The notes: generated by a model from the letters alone, not told the origin. Positions 12,277 to 23,418 are shown, numbered from the stretch's first letter. The stretch: DNA of 64,000 nt from Aphanomyces cochlioides (GCA_019828595.1 JAHQRK010000014.1:1302001-1366000); one strand, 5' to 3'. Program-made: numbers and translations.

Positions 12277-13600
12277 ATGGAACATGATGGGATGACGACC
12301 GATATATGGATGGATTGGATCGATGGAGACATTCTGGATGGAGATATTGAGAGCCTACTCTATCTAGAAGACCTACAACCTGTAAATGAGCGAATGGACG
12401 CGATTACGTCGAGTGCAACAGCGACAATGACGTTTCCAGAGCGAGAACGATTGCGCAAGATGCTTTACAGACGACGACAAAAGAACGACACATTTGAGTT
12501 GAAGGAGACATGTAAAAGACTCGAAGCACGCCGAAATGAGCTCATACGACGAAAAGAACGCCGTCTACGTCAAACAAGTGCTGAAAAGGCAGCGATTGCG
12601 CAATTGGCGACGACAGTCCAGGTATGGAAACCAACCACTTGCCGTTCAAAAGTATGATCTCGGGTTTGCAAAGACGATGCGCCGAGAAACCACAACCATG
12701 ATTGAGTTCAACACGACTCTCCGTGAATCGATACGGCAGCAGATACTTCTGGCCATGTCGTATCAGCGCACAATGCGCCATGCTCTCCGTCAGGCGGTAT
12801 GCGACCTTGTATTATCCATGGTTAGGCAAGGATGTAGAGTATGCCTCTTGGCAAACAAGTCAACAAGGATAACATGCTTTATGCCTTGGAAGAACAGAAG
12901 TGCGAGCTCGATCGCATTCAGCTGAAATGGGTATGAAGAATTGTCGGAGCTATTTCCAACGTATTGTAGCATGGCATCTCTGAGGGCAACGACGTTTGTC
13001 AAATCAAGTTGAATGCATCCCAGACAAACATAGAGTTCGTGGAAATACTTCGCCATCGGCGTTTTGAATGCACAGCAGCATCAACCATCGGCAACCGTAT
13101 CTGGTCGCACTTGACGGGTGAATCAACACAGGTCGGCAGCACTTCACGGATTGCTCAAGTACATATCTCATCTCTTGCAACACAAGCTTTATGCCATGTT
13201 TGTCTAGAGGCTGGATACGATTGATCCTATTACTACAGTCTACACACGAGTATACATGTGCGATGACGTCGCTCCATTCGGACTCAACATTGTCCAGCAT
13301 CGGTTTGCTTATGCTTGAATTCTTCAGCTGATTTGGAAATGGTTAGGCAAATGTGCAGCGACGATCGTTGGTTGATCATGTATCAAACCATGGACATGCA
13401 TGAATGCTTTGACGACGTGCTCAAGTGGAAAGTTGTCGGCTGGTTCGACAAGAGCTCGATGATGGAAATATAACAGGACATTGTCTAGGCTCGATGTGTC
13501 GTCGGATGGTGATGATACACTTGTGAAGGAATGCATACGCTACACGCAACTTGGCGAGACAGCATTGTTGCCAGCGCTTCTTGGCTGTAAGAACATTTGA
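12277..13600 (+). CDS. bZIP-like / M96-type regulatory protein
   Basis: The first exon encodes an acidic N-terminus followed by a basic-zipper-like helix (RERLRKMLYRRRQKNDTFELKETCKRLEARRNEL), as seen at the N-terminus of the oomycete M96 mating-specific family. Introns inferred near 12622, 12799, 12931, 13131, 13298 and 13410 join exons reading TMRRETTTMIEFN, GKQVNKDNMLYALEEQ, EFVEILRHRRFE, RLDTIDPITTVYTRVYM and MCSDDRWLIMYQ. The middle part resembles the START-like region of that family. The preferred end is TGA 13598-13600 through a 64-nt intron; without that intron the ORF would stop at 13473. Regulation of transcription is inferred from the basic helix only. The C-terminus is shorter than I would expect for the family. 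Confidence 0.6.
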
Positions 13601-13719
13601 AAAATGTTGCATGCTGTAGATTTTCCTGTAGGCGATCTAACCGACGACGCAACGAGGCAAACGAAATTGCGGGAATGGATGCACCAAGTGATTTCAAAAT
13701 TGTACAGTGGTTGCAAAAA

Positions 13720-15474
13720 TTAATCGTCCGGAGCGAGAATGACCTCGCCGTCACGAGTGACGCAGTGACCTTTCAAATACGTGGCACGATGGTATGCAAG
13801 CTTGAGCTCTTGGAGCAATTGATCAGCTACATAATGAACATTTGAAAAATGTAGAAGTCCGAGGACGTACGCGGTGGTGACCATGTGAGGCTCGTCGTCC
13901 CTGGATTCCTTGCCATTATCCTGGCTTGGCGGTACTCATCACACTGCCGTCGAACCTTATCGATGCGCTCGAAATTGGTCATTAAACTGGCTGCGTCGCG
14001 ATAATTATGGGCGTAATCCAGCGCGGATTTGCCATGGCGGTCTTGAATTGATGGATCGGCGCCTTTCTAAAGAATCCACGACAGTCAGTTCTTTCGCTTC
14101 CAAGGCTAAGGACGTACGTGAAGCAATTTTTCGACGGCATCAAGGACGCCTCGTTTAGCTGCTAGATGCAGCGGCGTTTCATTGAATGCATTCTAGCCAT
14201 TGTGTTGGATCTAAAGACAGAAGTATGCCGTCAGTTTACCACTGACTTGGCTAGAGCTCCATGCTCAAGCAACGCATCGACAATCGAGCATGCTTTTTGA
14301 GCTTCAATTGTCCACTTGAGCGAGATGAGATACGTCTTGAGCGGCTTGATGTTGTGCCAAACGTAGTGGAGAGGCGTATCACCAGTTACGTTGGCAACGT
14401 TTGGATCGGCTCCGTGGAAAAGCAGCTCCATGACGACGTCGCCGTTGAGGAATCTTGCTGCTGCCATCAGTGGAGTCAAACTGCGCAATGAATCAAAGCA
14501 GAAGTTGCGGATTTGCACACCTGTGGCTCTTGGTGGTGTCTATGGTGATATTGGATCCATTTAATACGACTGCGACGTCCAAGTCGACAAATTCCTTCTG
14601 CGTGATGAGCAGAACTGCCTCCCTGCAGTCGAAACCTCAGTGCTGCAAGGCAACTACACATCGCACCTCGTTCGTCCAGCGATGAGATGGCTCCAAAACA
14701 GCTTGATGCCATCGATAGACCCTTTTGGAGTCGCTAACCGATGGCTCCGTGCGATCTTTTCCTTGGCCAAGAGCTGCCTGTGGTAGTGCATGAGTTGATG
14801 GACCGAAAGTGGCGAGGTAGACTTACTCTTGTTGTGAAATGACGTTAAGCATTGACGTCGCCATGAAGTGAAGCTTGCCAGTCTAATAAAATCGACAATA
14901 CTTTAACGGACGACGAGATAATTCCACCTCGAGAGTGCGAAGACAGTCTTCGTGGGCGCTTTTGCTAGCATGGATGGGTAACTTCGGCTCACTCGAAGAC
15001 GACGCAAGTTTGATGCTAATGGAGAGCTTCTTGGCGAGCGCAGTGTCCATTCTTTGCTTTTCCTTCAGGAGCTAGAGCAACAACGCCTCAGCCATTGGAC
15101 GTCATGAAGTCTTTGTGTACTTGGCTTCCTGGTATCGGATAAGGATGCTTGATAGATCGCAGGTGGTATTTCCCTGATATATCTGCAGGCCCAAGCGGAA
15201 TCAATGGATTCTCGGCCAGCGCGAGCGTCTCTTCCTTGGTCCATTGCGTCGAGTCTCGATACATGCCGGTGTACAAAGTGGCATCGTTTGGTTGCGTGTC
15301 TCGAACGATCGCACGAAGTTGAGCTCGTGTCTGCTTGGCCTGGGCATTCCGAGAGTCCTATTCCACCTGTGAGATGGCAGAATTAGCGTGGAGAAGGACC
15401 GTCTCCTCTTGGATTCGCTTGAACGTCTCGAGCTCTCCTTTGGTCAGCTGCCGCTTGCGTGTCGACGACCACAT
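13720..15474 (-). CDS. Ankyrin-repeat protein
   Basis: Minus-strand multi-exon gene starting MWSSTRKRQL at 15474. The N-terminal third is helical and charged. The middle and C-terminus contain clear ankyrin units: SLTPLMAAARFLNGDVVMELL with FHGADPNVANVTGDTPLHY (14231-14490), then NETPLHLAAKRGVLDAVEKLL (about 14110-14200), then KGADPSIQDRHGKSALDYA (about 14000-14060). The end is at TAA 13720-13722 after LAYHRATYLKGH and VILAPDD. Inferred introns are short, two of them only about 35 nt. The first exon is followed by an in-frame TAG (15358-15360), which a 36-nt intron (gtggaatagg...aagcag) would remove. Ankyrin repeats mediate protein binding; the partner is unknown. Confidence 0.72.
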
Positions 15475-15908
15475 CGGTTTTGTCAGTTACAAAATTGACC
15501 AATCAGGTTGTAAACAGGCATGTAAACTATATTTTAAATAATAATGTTTGCGTAATCAAATTTCCAATACATTTATTAAAGTAAATAGGGTGAATTATTG
15601 TTGATTTGATACGAATTTCCAGACCCCGTTCAATCGAATCACGCCGGCGGATCGATTCACCAATCGACGCCATTGGCTAATAAATATTTTAGGCGATTAT
15701 GATTGGCTGAATAAAATTCTAAAGAAAGTACAGTTTCCATGAGAGAAAGTACTGTTCTAATTTTCATTCATCCAATGTATTGGCGCGATTGGAGATTGAT
15801 ACAAAAAACGAATCCAAATTGGGAAATTTCTAGCGAATCCACAATAAAAGTTTGTTTTTTAAATGCAATTGACGACCATCACGACCAACCAAGTGCGCTT
15901 TGACCACG
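15475..15908. promoter_or_regulatory. AT-rich divergent intergenic region with ATTGG boxes
   Basis: About 430 bp between divergent starts. Contains CCATTGGCTAAT near 15672 and TGATTGGCTGA near 15698, possible CCAAT-type boxes. No gene seen. Confidence 0.35.
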
Positions 15909-17028
15909 ATGCTCCTGACGCTAGCAGTCGACTTCCTCGCGGACATTTACAAGCAGATTGGGCCGAAGGAGACCCCTTCGAACCCACATCTTCCGTTGGA
16001 ATACCGCGCGTAAGCCTCCTTGCACGCGTCATCTCGTAACTCTTGTGCTGGTTGTAGGGAATGGTACTTGACGCCACACCACCATGCCTTGGAAACGATC
16101 GTGTTTGGAAGTCTGTACATGCTCATTGCGTTGTTCATGCATCGCTCGATCACTCAAAAGGACAAGTGGAAGGAACTTGCACCTGCACGATCGCCAACGA
16201 CGTCTGACTGGGTTTGGTTCGTCATTGCAATCACTTCGTGGGGCGTGGTATGCATACTCAATGAGTGCCAGATCACTGCAACGTTGCTAGGCGTACTATT
16301 ACAGGCACATCGTCCCTGGTTATTGGCGCCTTGCTTACATGCTCCAGCCATGCCACATGCTCACGGGATCGTTTGCGATTTTGTGTCTTTGGCCAGGACG
16401 CACATCCAACTACATCTTCCAAGTACGTCTTGAAGCATGCAATGGGATCTCAATGGCCTTAGGTCTGCGTCTCTCTCACGTGGTCGTCTGTGATTGCCAT
16501 TGTGTTTCCAGACATGAGCGATTACACTGAATGGGTAAAGCTTGCATTTATCGCTCCGGCTTAACTTGTCTTGCAGGCTGACATGTTCAACTACTGGTAC
16601 GAACATGCCTTGATCTTACTCATTCCCATCATGCTCTGTGTACGTCCATCAGCTCGCTTCCAAGCTCACCTAGCGAACCATTTTCTAGCGTGCTGGACGC
16701 TTTGTCTATCTTGGCGACTGGCATTTCATCGTCCTTGGGTATGCTGTCACAGGCATTTACCACAGCGTTGTGTTGCAAGTGGCATGTTTGGTAACTGAAG
16801 TCAACATTGCCACCATGGCGGTACGCTCCACCTGCTCATGCCTCTTCAAGATACCAATGACTCTTCCTGTAGGTTCCTCCAGCCATGTTGGCTCACTTGG
16901 GCATTTACTACCGTGCGATTCAATACGGCATTTGTTTTACGCTTCATTTGGTCTACAACTTGCTCATCCTCGTCGGTGTCTCCATGGTTACGTCGCTCAC
17001 TCGACGAAAGCCCATCAAGCAAGAGTAG
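15909..17028 (+). CDS. TMEM164-like multi-pass membrane protein, copy A
   Basis: At least seven exons. The starting exon encodes MLLTLAVDFLADIYKQIGPKE. Then come WYLTPHHHALETIVF, a TM helix, DWVWFVIAITSWGVV, YWRLAYMLQPCHMLT, WSSVIAIVFPDMSDY, YEHALILLIPIMLC, a seventh helix region with VVLQVACLVTEVNIATM, and a C-terminal hydrophobic stretch ending RRKPIKQE at TAG 17026-17028. The pattern WYLTPxxHAxET, QPCHMLT and the helix with EH resembles the TMEM164 family, whose human member is a membrane acyltransferase. Family assignment is from memory of the motif layout and needs a profile search. Copy B follows in the same orientation with the same exon order, so this is a tandem duplication. Confidence 0.65.
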
Positions 17029-17827
17029 ATTTCTCGCTAGATTCGATTTTGAATCTACAGCTGTCGTTTTGTGAAGTTCTTGTCGCGACATCCAAATCAA
17101 AGTCGAGCTCTACTACAGGCTGCTGCATCCGCTGAGCTCCTTCTTTGTCATTCTATTGCAAGGGTCAGCAAGAAAGCTGCTCCTCTCGTCAAGGTTCATT
17201 GACATCGATGTCAATCAACCCAAAGTGGAAAATGTGATATCCTCATCATAATTCCCCATACGATGGAATGTAGGAAATGTCCTACGATTTGTCAACAATT
17301 CCGATGAAATGAGAGGGATATTTCCTGATGTAATAACCACGCAGGAACAAAAGCATTGACCATTTCCCCAATCCAATTCAAAGCGCCAAGCCTCCAAATT
17401 GGCTAAGATGTATTGCTAAGCGCGGCCATTAAAACAGCCCTCCATGAACACCAAGAACTATAAGAGGGAGAGAGACTCAGTAAATCGATTTCATCAAGAG
17501 TTTGAGCTCAGAGACCACGTCCTTTAATGAATAAAATCAAGAATCTGCTCACTGTGAATACGAACATGTGCTGTATCAATCGAATTTCAATACATCCATG
17601 GCATGAGTGCAATCTACCATGATGCATTAACAGCATGAAGAGCATTAGACAGAGTTGAAAAGCATTCAGTTGTGGTTTCCAAACGAAATCGATTAAAAGT
17701 AATGAAACTCGGAACAACTCTATAAAATAATACTAGGAATGCAACTCTAAGAATTTATTAGGCATAAAAGGAATTTTCCCCGTGTCTGATTGTAGTCTAG
17801 GAGTTTCGCCAGTCAAAAGCAGCGACG
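17029..17827. other. Intergenic region, no supported gene
   Basis: About 800 bp between the two TMEM164-like copies. AT-rich in its second half. Short ORFs on the minus strand (17215-17397, 17508-17717) show no family features. No repeats were recognised. Confidence 0.4.
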
Positions 17828-18975
17828 ATGGTTGTCCATCATGCGATCGACTTCCTCGAAGACTTGTTCATCAGCATTGGGCCAAAGGACGCGCCAAAAC
17901 TGCCGCATGTGCCGAAAGCTCTACGAAGGTGCTCTCCGCCGTCGCGATTCTGTCCTCTCATCTGACAATCGCTCTAGTGTTTGGTACTTGACGCCACGTC
18001 AGCATGCGATTGAAACCATTGCGTACGTGACGCTCTTCATCCCCATGAGTATATTCGCGTACCGCCAAGCGATCAAGCATCCCAAGTGGACGAACCAGCG
18101 CCCCATACGCGCTCCCAATGCGCTCGATTGGCTCTTGGCTTTCTTGACGATGGGATCCTTCATGGGGGTACGCACACCCATCTATCTTACCATTGCTCAT
18201 GGACGCGTGGCGTAGATGTGCTACTACAAGGCGCACTCGACGTACGGCTGGCGCTTGCTCTACATGTTTCAACCGTGCCATGTCATGACGTTCATGCTGT
18301 CGTTGCTTTGCATCCTGCGTGGACGGACGGCCAATTTCCTCTTTCAGGTAGCCTTTCTCGACCATTTGATGGAATTGACTGATCGTCATGTAGGTCTACG
18401 TCGCCATGACTTGGTCTTCCGTCTGTGCGCTGGCGTTCCCAGACATGACCGACTACGTCTATGCGGTAAGTCCGTCACGCTCCCATCTCTCCAGAGAGCA
18501 CCTCGGTTGACTCATTCTCGCTAGGGCGACATTTTCAACTTCTACTTTGAGCATTACATGATGCTTCTCGTGCCGTTCATTCTCTGCGTACGTCCTCTCC
18601 TCGCCATCGTCATGATGCATCTCGTAGGCCTCTGGCCGATACGACTACATTGGCAGCCCGAGCTGGATCCTCTTTGGCTTCACGGTCATTGCGCTCTACC
18701 ACGCGACTGTCTTGCAGCTTGCCTGCCTGATCACTGAAGTCAACATTGCAACGCTCATGGTGCGTCGTCATGCGATCTCTTGCAAGTCTCACGGGAATGC
18801 CTTGATGTAGTCGCCGCCCAAGCCGCTCGTCAGTCTCGGTGAGATCTACCGCCCTGCGCAATACTCGCTCTGCTTCGTCCTCCACTGGATCTACAACTTG
18901 TCCATCTCTGGCGTCGCGTCGCTCGTGACTTCGTCCAAGATTCTCAAGCCGTTGACGTCTCCCAAGCAACATTAA
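17828..18975 (+). CDS. TMEM164-like multi-pass membrane protein, copy B
   Basis: Same architecture as copy A. Exon 1 begins MVVHHAIDFLEDLFISIGPKD. A 50-nt intron leads to VWYLTPRQHAIETIAYV, then DWLLAFLTMGSFMG, YGWRLLYMFQPCHVMTF, TWSSVCALAFPDMTDY, FNFYFEHYMMLLVPFILC, TVLQLACLITEVNIATLM and SLCFVLHWIYNLSISG, ending SPKQH at TAA 18973-18975. Seven or more hydrophobic segments are apparent. Introns sit at equivalent points in both copies, which supports duplication after intron gain. The sequence has diverged enough that the copies are not recent. Confidence 0.68.
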
Positions 18976-19000
18976 CATGATAAAGCGTGCATCGTTGTCG

Positions 19001-19327
19001 TTAATGCGGTGGTCGTTCGATCTTGACTAGACATGTGAGTGCGACTTCGCTCAGGAGAGCAAGCGAGCTCGCGCCATCTTCGTCGACGCTGCTCTTGGTA
19101 GTTCGATGCTTGCGCCACCACTCCTTGAAGTAGAGATGGCGCCTCGCTTTGTTCTTTTCGCGCCATTCTTTCATCTTCTCGAGTCGATGCGCTTTGTTCT
19201 TGGCATGGTTTTCTCTCTTGTACGCCAATCGCCTCTCTCGGTTCTTGATGTGGTACTGCTTGCACTGCTCATTGCGCTTCAATCGCTTCGCTTCGGCTTC
19301 TTCGGGAGTCAAGACCTTCTTGGCCAT
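19001..19327 (-). CDS. Small highly basic helical protein of unknown function
   Basis: A 108-aa ORF whose first 75 residues are almost entirely Lys, Arg, Glu, His and Asn with an aromatic every 8-12 residues (KRNEQCKQYHIKNRER, KRENHAKNKAHRLEK, REKNKARRHLYFKEWW). This looks like one long charged helix built from an imperfect repeat of about 15 residues, as in some nucleic-acid-binding proteins. The last 30 residues are unrelated and Ser/Leu-rich. I do not recognise the family. It is convergent with TMEM164-like copy B, with a 25-bp gap. Confidence 0.55.
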   Translation of the reverse strand: MAKKVLTPEEAEAKRLKRNEQCKQYHIKNRERRLAYKRENHAKNKAHRLEKMKEWREKNKARRHLYFKEWWRKHRTTKSSVDEDGASSLALLSEVALTCLVKIERPPH

Positions 19328-19823
19328 GGCGCTCTCTTGCCACTCTGTGTGAAATCCCGAAGTGTGTGTGGAGATCTTGAGATCTTTCTCAAGTTGGTCG
19401 TGGGAGTTTCAAAGATTCGCACTCGACAACAACATCAACGACACCACAAGAGTCGAGAACCAATCTTCAAGGGGGTCCTTGCGCTCATGGCGATGTCTGG
19501 GGACCACAAACGAACAGGTCGTCGATTAGTCATCTAGGATCGCGCTCACAGCTCTCGCGTAGGTGAAAAGTCGCCGCCGAGATCGTCAGGGACGTTCATT
19601 TCGCCGTGCTGATCGAGAGCAATGGAGCCAATACAGGAGAGAGGACGAGGATCACAGATACATGGACGGAATGCTCAAGGACAAGAGAGGAGGGATAGCC
19701 GCTCGTGTGATGGGGGAGGCCCTGTCATTGTCCGTGAGGAGGTTGTTTCTATTACTAGTGCTAATTCATTGCGGATCTAACTGGTGACGTCATCGGCGGC
19801 ATTGGCACGCCGTCATGTGGCTG
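19328..19823. other. Intergenic region, no supported gene
   Basis: About 500 bp. ORFs here are short and lack motifs. Nothing else seen. Confidence 0.35.
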
Positions 19824-20441
19824 CTATGTGAGCGACAAGTAGAGGCAGAGAAGCTCTTCGTCTTCTTTCTTGACGAAGCGTCCTTTGACACGTAATCGCG
19901 AGTCGGCAAAGTTTTTCCGCACGCCATAATTGATTTTGCGTCCCCACGTTCGATGCTTTCGTTTCTCGAGGTATCTCTGAATCCGCTCGGCTCTGTCCTC
20001 TGGCGAATAACTTCCTATCTTCTTTGTCGTCGTGGCTTCGCTGTCGTTGGAGGACCACGACGAGACGGACATCTTGCGCACTCGATCGTCGTCATGGTCG
20101 GTGTATTCGTCGTCAGGATGGCTGTAATGACCGTCAAGACTCAATTCTTCGACTTTCATGCGTTTCAAGCCTTGTTCCATCTTGGAGACCGACGCAATCG
20201 TCCACGATTCATCCACCCCCGTCGGGCTCTTCATAAACTTGAATTCCTCTTGTGCCAAGCGCGTCAAGCGAATCAACGACGATGTGTCGTCTTGTTCCGA
20301 CTCGTCGGACGAGCCAGCAGCAGGATTCTCATCACCCGACGTCGCTGGCGATCCATGCACATACTCGGCTTTGGTCAGCGTAATCAACGTTTCAGCGATA
20401 TCAATGTTATCCACGGCGTCCACAGCATGAAGGAGCAACAT
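19824..20441 (-). CDS. CCT-motif protein (CONSTANS/TOC1-like domain)
   Basis: Single ORF of 205 aa. The N-terminal two thirds are acidic and Ser-rich (ESEQDD, HPDDEYTDHDDD). Near residues 144-196 lies a CCT motif: the RAERIQRYLEKRKHRTW helix, KINYGVRKNFADSRLR, then KGRFVKKE, matching the conserved Arg/Lys pattern of the domain. CCT domains bind DNA or NF-Y-type partners in plants, and oomycetes carry uncharacterised members. Transcriptional regulation is inferred. A TTATCCGGAA motif lies about 100 bp upstream of the start (20541-20550). Confidence 0.82.
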   Translation of the reverse strand: MLLLHAVDAVDNIDIAETLITLTKAEYVHGSPATSGDENPAAGSSDESEQDDTSSLIRLTRLAQEEFKFMKSPTGVDESWTIASVSKMEQGLKRMKVEELSLDGHYSHPDDEYTDHDDDRVRKMSVSSWSSNDSEATTTKKIGSYSPEDRAERIQRYLEKRKHRTWGRKINYGVRKNFADSRLRVKGRFVKKEDEELLCLYLSLT

Positions 20442-22611
20442 GACGCAAACCGCGCGGCAGACGTATCTTCTACGTGAGGAGGAAGCGAATGGGAGACTGC
20501 CGTCAGATCCGTATCACATGACAAGGAATGCATGTTTTCGTTATCCGGAAAATTCTATAATGTCATATCTTGTGAAAATAAATTCCTAGTAAATTCAAAA
20601 ATAAAATAAAAATAATCTTGATTTTATATATTTTTCGAGAATAAATACTATACCGCGCAATGTTGGTCTCTGGTCCACAGGGATTTCTAGGCTTTTTTTC
20701 CTCAGAAGATTTATCGATGTGGGTTGAAACAGCGTGTTACATTGAACTTGACGTTCGTTCTTCGACGGAAATAACACGACCAGTGTATCTATCTATCGAC
20801 CGCCCTTCCTTCCATTGGTCAAAGACAAGGCGACGACGCGTGTCTTGCGCAGTGTCTGTCGTGCTCGTCATTTTTTTGCTCGAAGAGGCACACACTGTGT
20901 GAGGAGATACGACAGAGCGCAAGCTTTTCTTTACGAGAAAAATATTGCACGGCAGCGAATCCTGATCTAGAAAATAAAATTCAAAATTTATCATTGGACT
21001 TGAAAAATGTATTGAATTGGGCCAAGAGGGAATAAAAATACACGCTGAATCTCACATTCCACAACGAGATTCGCCTACCACCGAATCGGATTTCTAAGGC
21101 CTAATTAGGCATTTTGATTTTTTTTCGAGAAACATCTCGCGATTGCGTCGATCCAAGCATCGCCGTGACGATGAGCTTCCATCGCGCGGCCGAAGAAGAA
21201 TGACTTTGAAGAAAAATCGTCCGACTTGAGTGGGAACGACAGCTCTGTGTGATATAGAACGACAAAGATGACCTGGAGTGACTGACGTGGACGATAAGAG
21301 ACCTGTCAGGGGAAAGGAGAGAGAAAAACATGCAGATTCAAGTTATGTCGATGTCGCAATGGGAACGAATGCGAATGGGATCTATGCAATCCAAAGAGAG
21401 TTCGCGAAGGCCGAGCATGCGTCGTTCGTGTGTGGAGAACTTGAAACTGGACCCAAACTCGTGGGTGCAGAGTGCATCCAAGGAAGAGCGGTGGAGAGAT
21501 TAGGAAAAGACTGAAGGCCTGGTGTTGGCGTAAGGTTGCCATATCGCGAGTTTCTACACTAAACGAGCAGTAACGGGTTTGTGGACACAAACAACGTGAA
21601 CAAGCAATAGCCAGGTTGTTACATCCTGACAATGGAGAAAGTCGACTGAAGAGAGCGCGCGATTCCTCGCAGTACATCATGATTGCGCATGGCGTGAGCA
21701 AGATCGCGGGGATTCACGTTTGGCACCCAGCTTTCTCTTAGTGTATCGACGACGCAGGTGCATCTATCCAAGACTAACGTTATCACCAAGTCATTTGCAC
21801 TGTATAAAACGTTACAACATCGTGGATGATCATGTGCACTTCCACCGATGCGATCAAAAAGCAGACTTTCCCATGCAGTCACGCGGTGACCAAGGAGCTT
21901 GAGGGAGATCCATAGCCCAACGATATCGCGATACTAATCGAGTTTGTTGACACGCTCCCGCCGTGATGATGTACATGCGGGTTTGGGGGTACGGGAGTCG
22001 AGAGAGTACGTGTCCCTTTGTCTTCTACGTTGCTTGGCCTGCTCCGATTGCATGACCGAGGTCTCTCACGGGCGAACTTTCATCCTTCCATGCTCTCTGC
22101 TTCATCCTTGACAGCCAAGTTCGCGCGCGAAATTTGAATCCTAATTTGAAATTATCCGGATAACACACACTTCCTGAGGCCAGCATCGTTTCGGAGCTGG
22201 TGATGTCATTCAGTCGTATTTCTTTCCATGGAGGTTTCGCCCGTGACACCTTTCTTGTCACGGCTAATATTCCTGCCAATGGGACGGATATAAGATGATC
22301 ATACTGTAGTGTCCAAAGGTCAACCTTCTATCGACGAATGCCAAGTCTTGACCAATCTTCATTCGAATTATCCGGATGCCGAATTATCCGGATACAAATA
22401 TGCTTTGCCGGATATTATCCGTAATTCGGTTAATATCCGGATAGCGACGCTTGGCATTTTCGTCGAACATCCGATTTGGGGCGTTTCACCATCAAGCCAA
22501 TGGGCGACGAGTGCGGCAGTCTGTGACGTGTTTGGAACATGAGGATTGCCAAATTGGAATGTTTGGCTCACGAGGGGACGGCCGACAGGTTGCAGACGAT
22601 GGCATTTCGGA
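20442..22611. other. Long intergenic region with CCGGATAA palindromes and a possible gene relic
   Basis: About 2.2 kb. 20530-21120 is AT-rich. On the minus strand 21619-21882 reads as a protein-like string (VLDRCTCVVDTL, NVNPRDLAHAMRNHDVLRGI) that vaguely recalls the end of an ankyrin array; there is no clear start or partner exons, so it may be a relic. 22151-22443 carries repeated ATTATCCGGATA-like palindromes (separate entry). Nothing else supported. Confidence 0.35.
22366..22443. promoter_or_regulatory. Cluster of CCGGATAA palindromes upstream of the Myb gene
   Basis: Within 78 bp there are four close variants of ATTATCCGGATA (22366-22380, 22382-22395, 22408-22424, 22432-22443), with one more at 22151-22164. 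The core TATCCGGATA is a perfect palindrome. They lie 170-460 bp upstream of the Myb start. Function is unknown; candidates are a dimeric transcription-factor site or repeat-derived sequence. Confidence 0.5.
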
Positions 22612-23409
22612 ATGTTCAAGTTGTATGACATGACAGAGCGCAAGGTAGCCGTCTTGTCGCGACTGAAAACGCCACCGAATGGCGGTCGGTGGTCCGACCA
22701 CGAGCATCGCCTCTTCTTGCAAGGCATTGAAATGTATGGCAAAGATTGGCGGCGCATTGCGCGGCTCGTACAAACTCGAACGACAGTGCAGACGCGGAGT
22801 CATGCGCAGAAACACTTTGATCGGCTCGAGAAAGAAAAACGGGGAGACGACACCACCAAGAAACCTCCCATCAAACACAAAAAGACCCATGACAAAGTCC
22901 AAGCCAACGTCATGTTTCCCCCGCGAAGCATGCTCGAAGACCAAATGTTTCAATACTTGCATGGTCCTCCTGCCGCTGCTGCTGTCGTCGTCGACCACGT
23001 CGCACCACTGGCCAAGCCGTCGTCGCTCGACAGCAGTCTGCCGCCTCCCGTCGCGTTCATGTCGAGCTTGGACTACTTTTCGTTCGCGAGCGACGTCATG
23101 TCCATGCCGACAGTCACAGACGACGACCAGCAGCATCGCCAAGACGTTGAGTTTCTTCTTGAAGACGACATGTCGCCGCGCGATCTCGATGTTATGTTGG
23201 AGTCCAAGGACTTGCTGGCGCCGTTGCATTTCCTAGACACGACGCCGCGGTCTCATACGCCGCAGGACGACGGCGCGGCAGCGTGTGAGCCGCCTTCCAT
23301 GTCGCCCATGCACCGAATCAACCATCATGCGCCCAAGATCGTGCCGTGGAACGACGACAAGGGCGCGATGGCCCACGATATTTATGTCGAACGCAGTGCG
23401 CAGTTTTGA
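22612..23409 (+). CDS. SHAQKHF-type single-repeat Myb protein
   Basis: One-exon gene. The Myb repeat is complete: GGRWSDHEHRLFLQGIEMYGKDWRRIARLV then RTTVQTRSHAQKHFDRL. The SHAQKHF signature replaces the plant SHAQKYF form and defines the class common in oomycetes and plants (CCA1/MYB1R-like). The rest is low-complexity Pro/Asp/Ala-rich sequence, likely an activation region. The frame is open upstream to an ATG at 22546, but the start at 22612 (MFKLYDMTERK) or 22630 fits better because the upstream part is not protein-like. Role: DNA-binding regulator. It is convergent with the coiled-coil gene, only 9 bp between stops. Confidence 0.83.
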   Translation: MFKLYDMTERKVAVLSRLKTPPNGGRWSDHEHRLFLQGIEMYGKDWRRIARLVQTRTTVQTRSHAQKHFDRLEKEKRGDDTTKKPPIKHKKTHDKVQANVMFPPRSMLEDQMFQYLHGPPAAAAVVVDHVAPLAKPSSLDSSLPPPVAFMSSLDYFSFASDVMSMPTVTDDDQQHRQDVEFLLEDDMSPRDLDVMLESKDLLAPLHFLDTTPRSHTPQDDGAAACEPPSMSPMHRINHHAPKIVPWNDDKGAMAHDIYVERSAQF

Positions 23410-23418
23410 GTGTCTTGT

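Noticed and set aside
21306..21701. 131-aa minus-strand ORF in the long intergenic region
   Set aside because: Low-complexity His/Ser/Phe-rich translation of T/C-rich sequence; no splice partners or motifs.
22366..22443. CCGGATA cluster as a CRISPR array or telomere-like repeat
   Set aside because: Spacing is irregular and the units are palindromic and degenerate, not a uniform repeat-spacer or telomere pattern.
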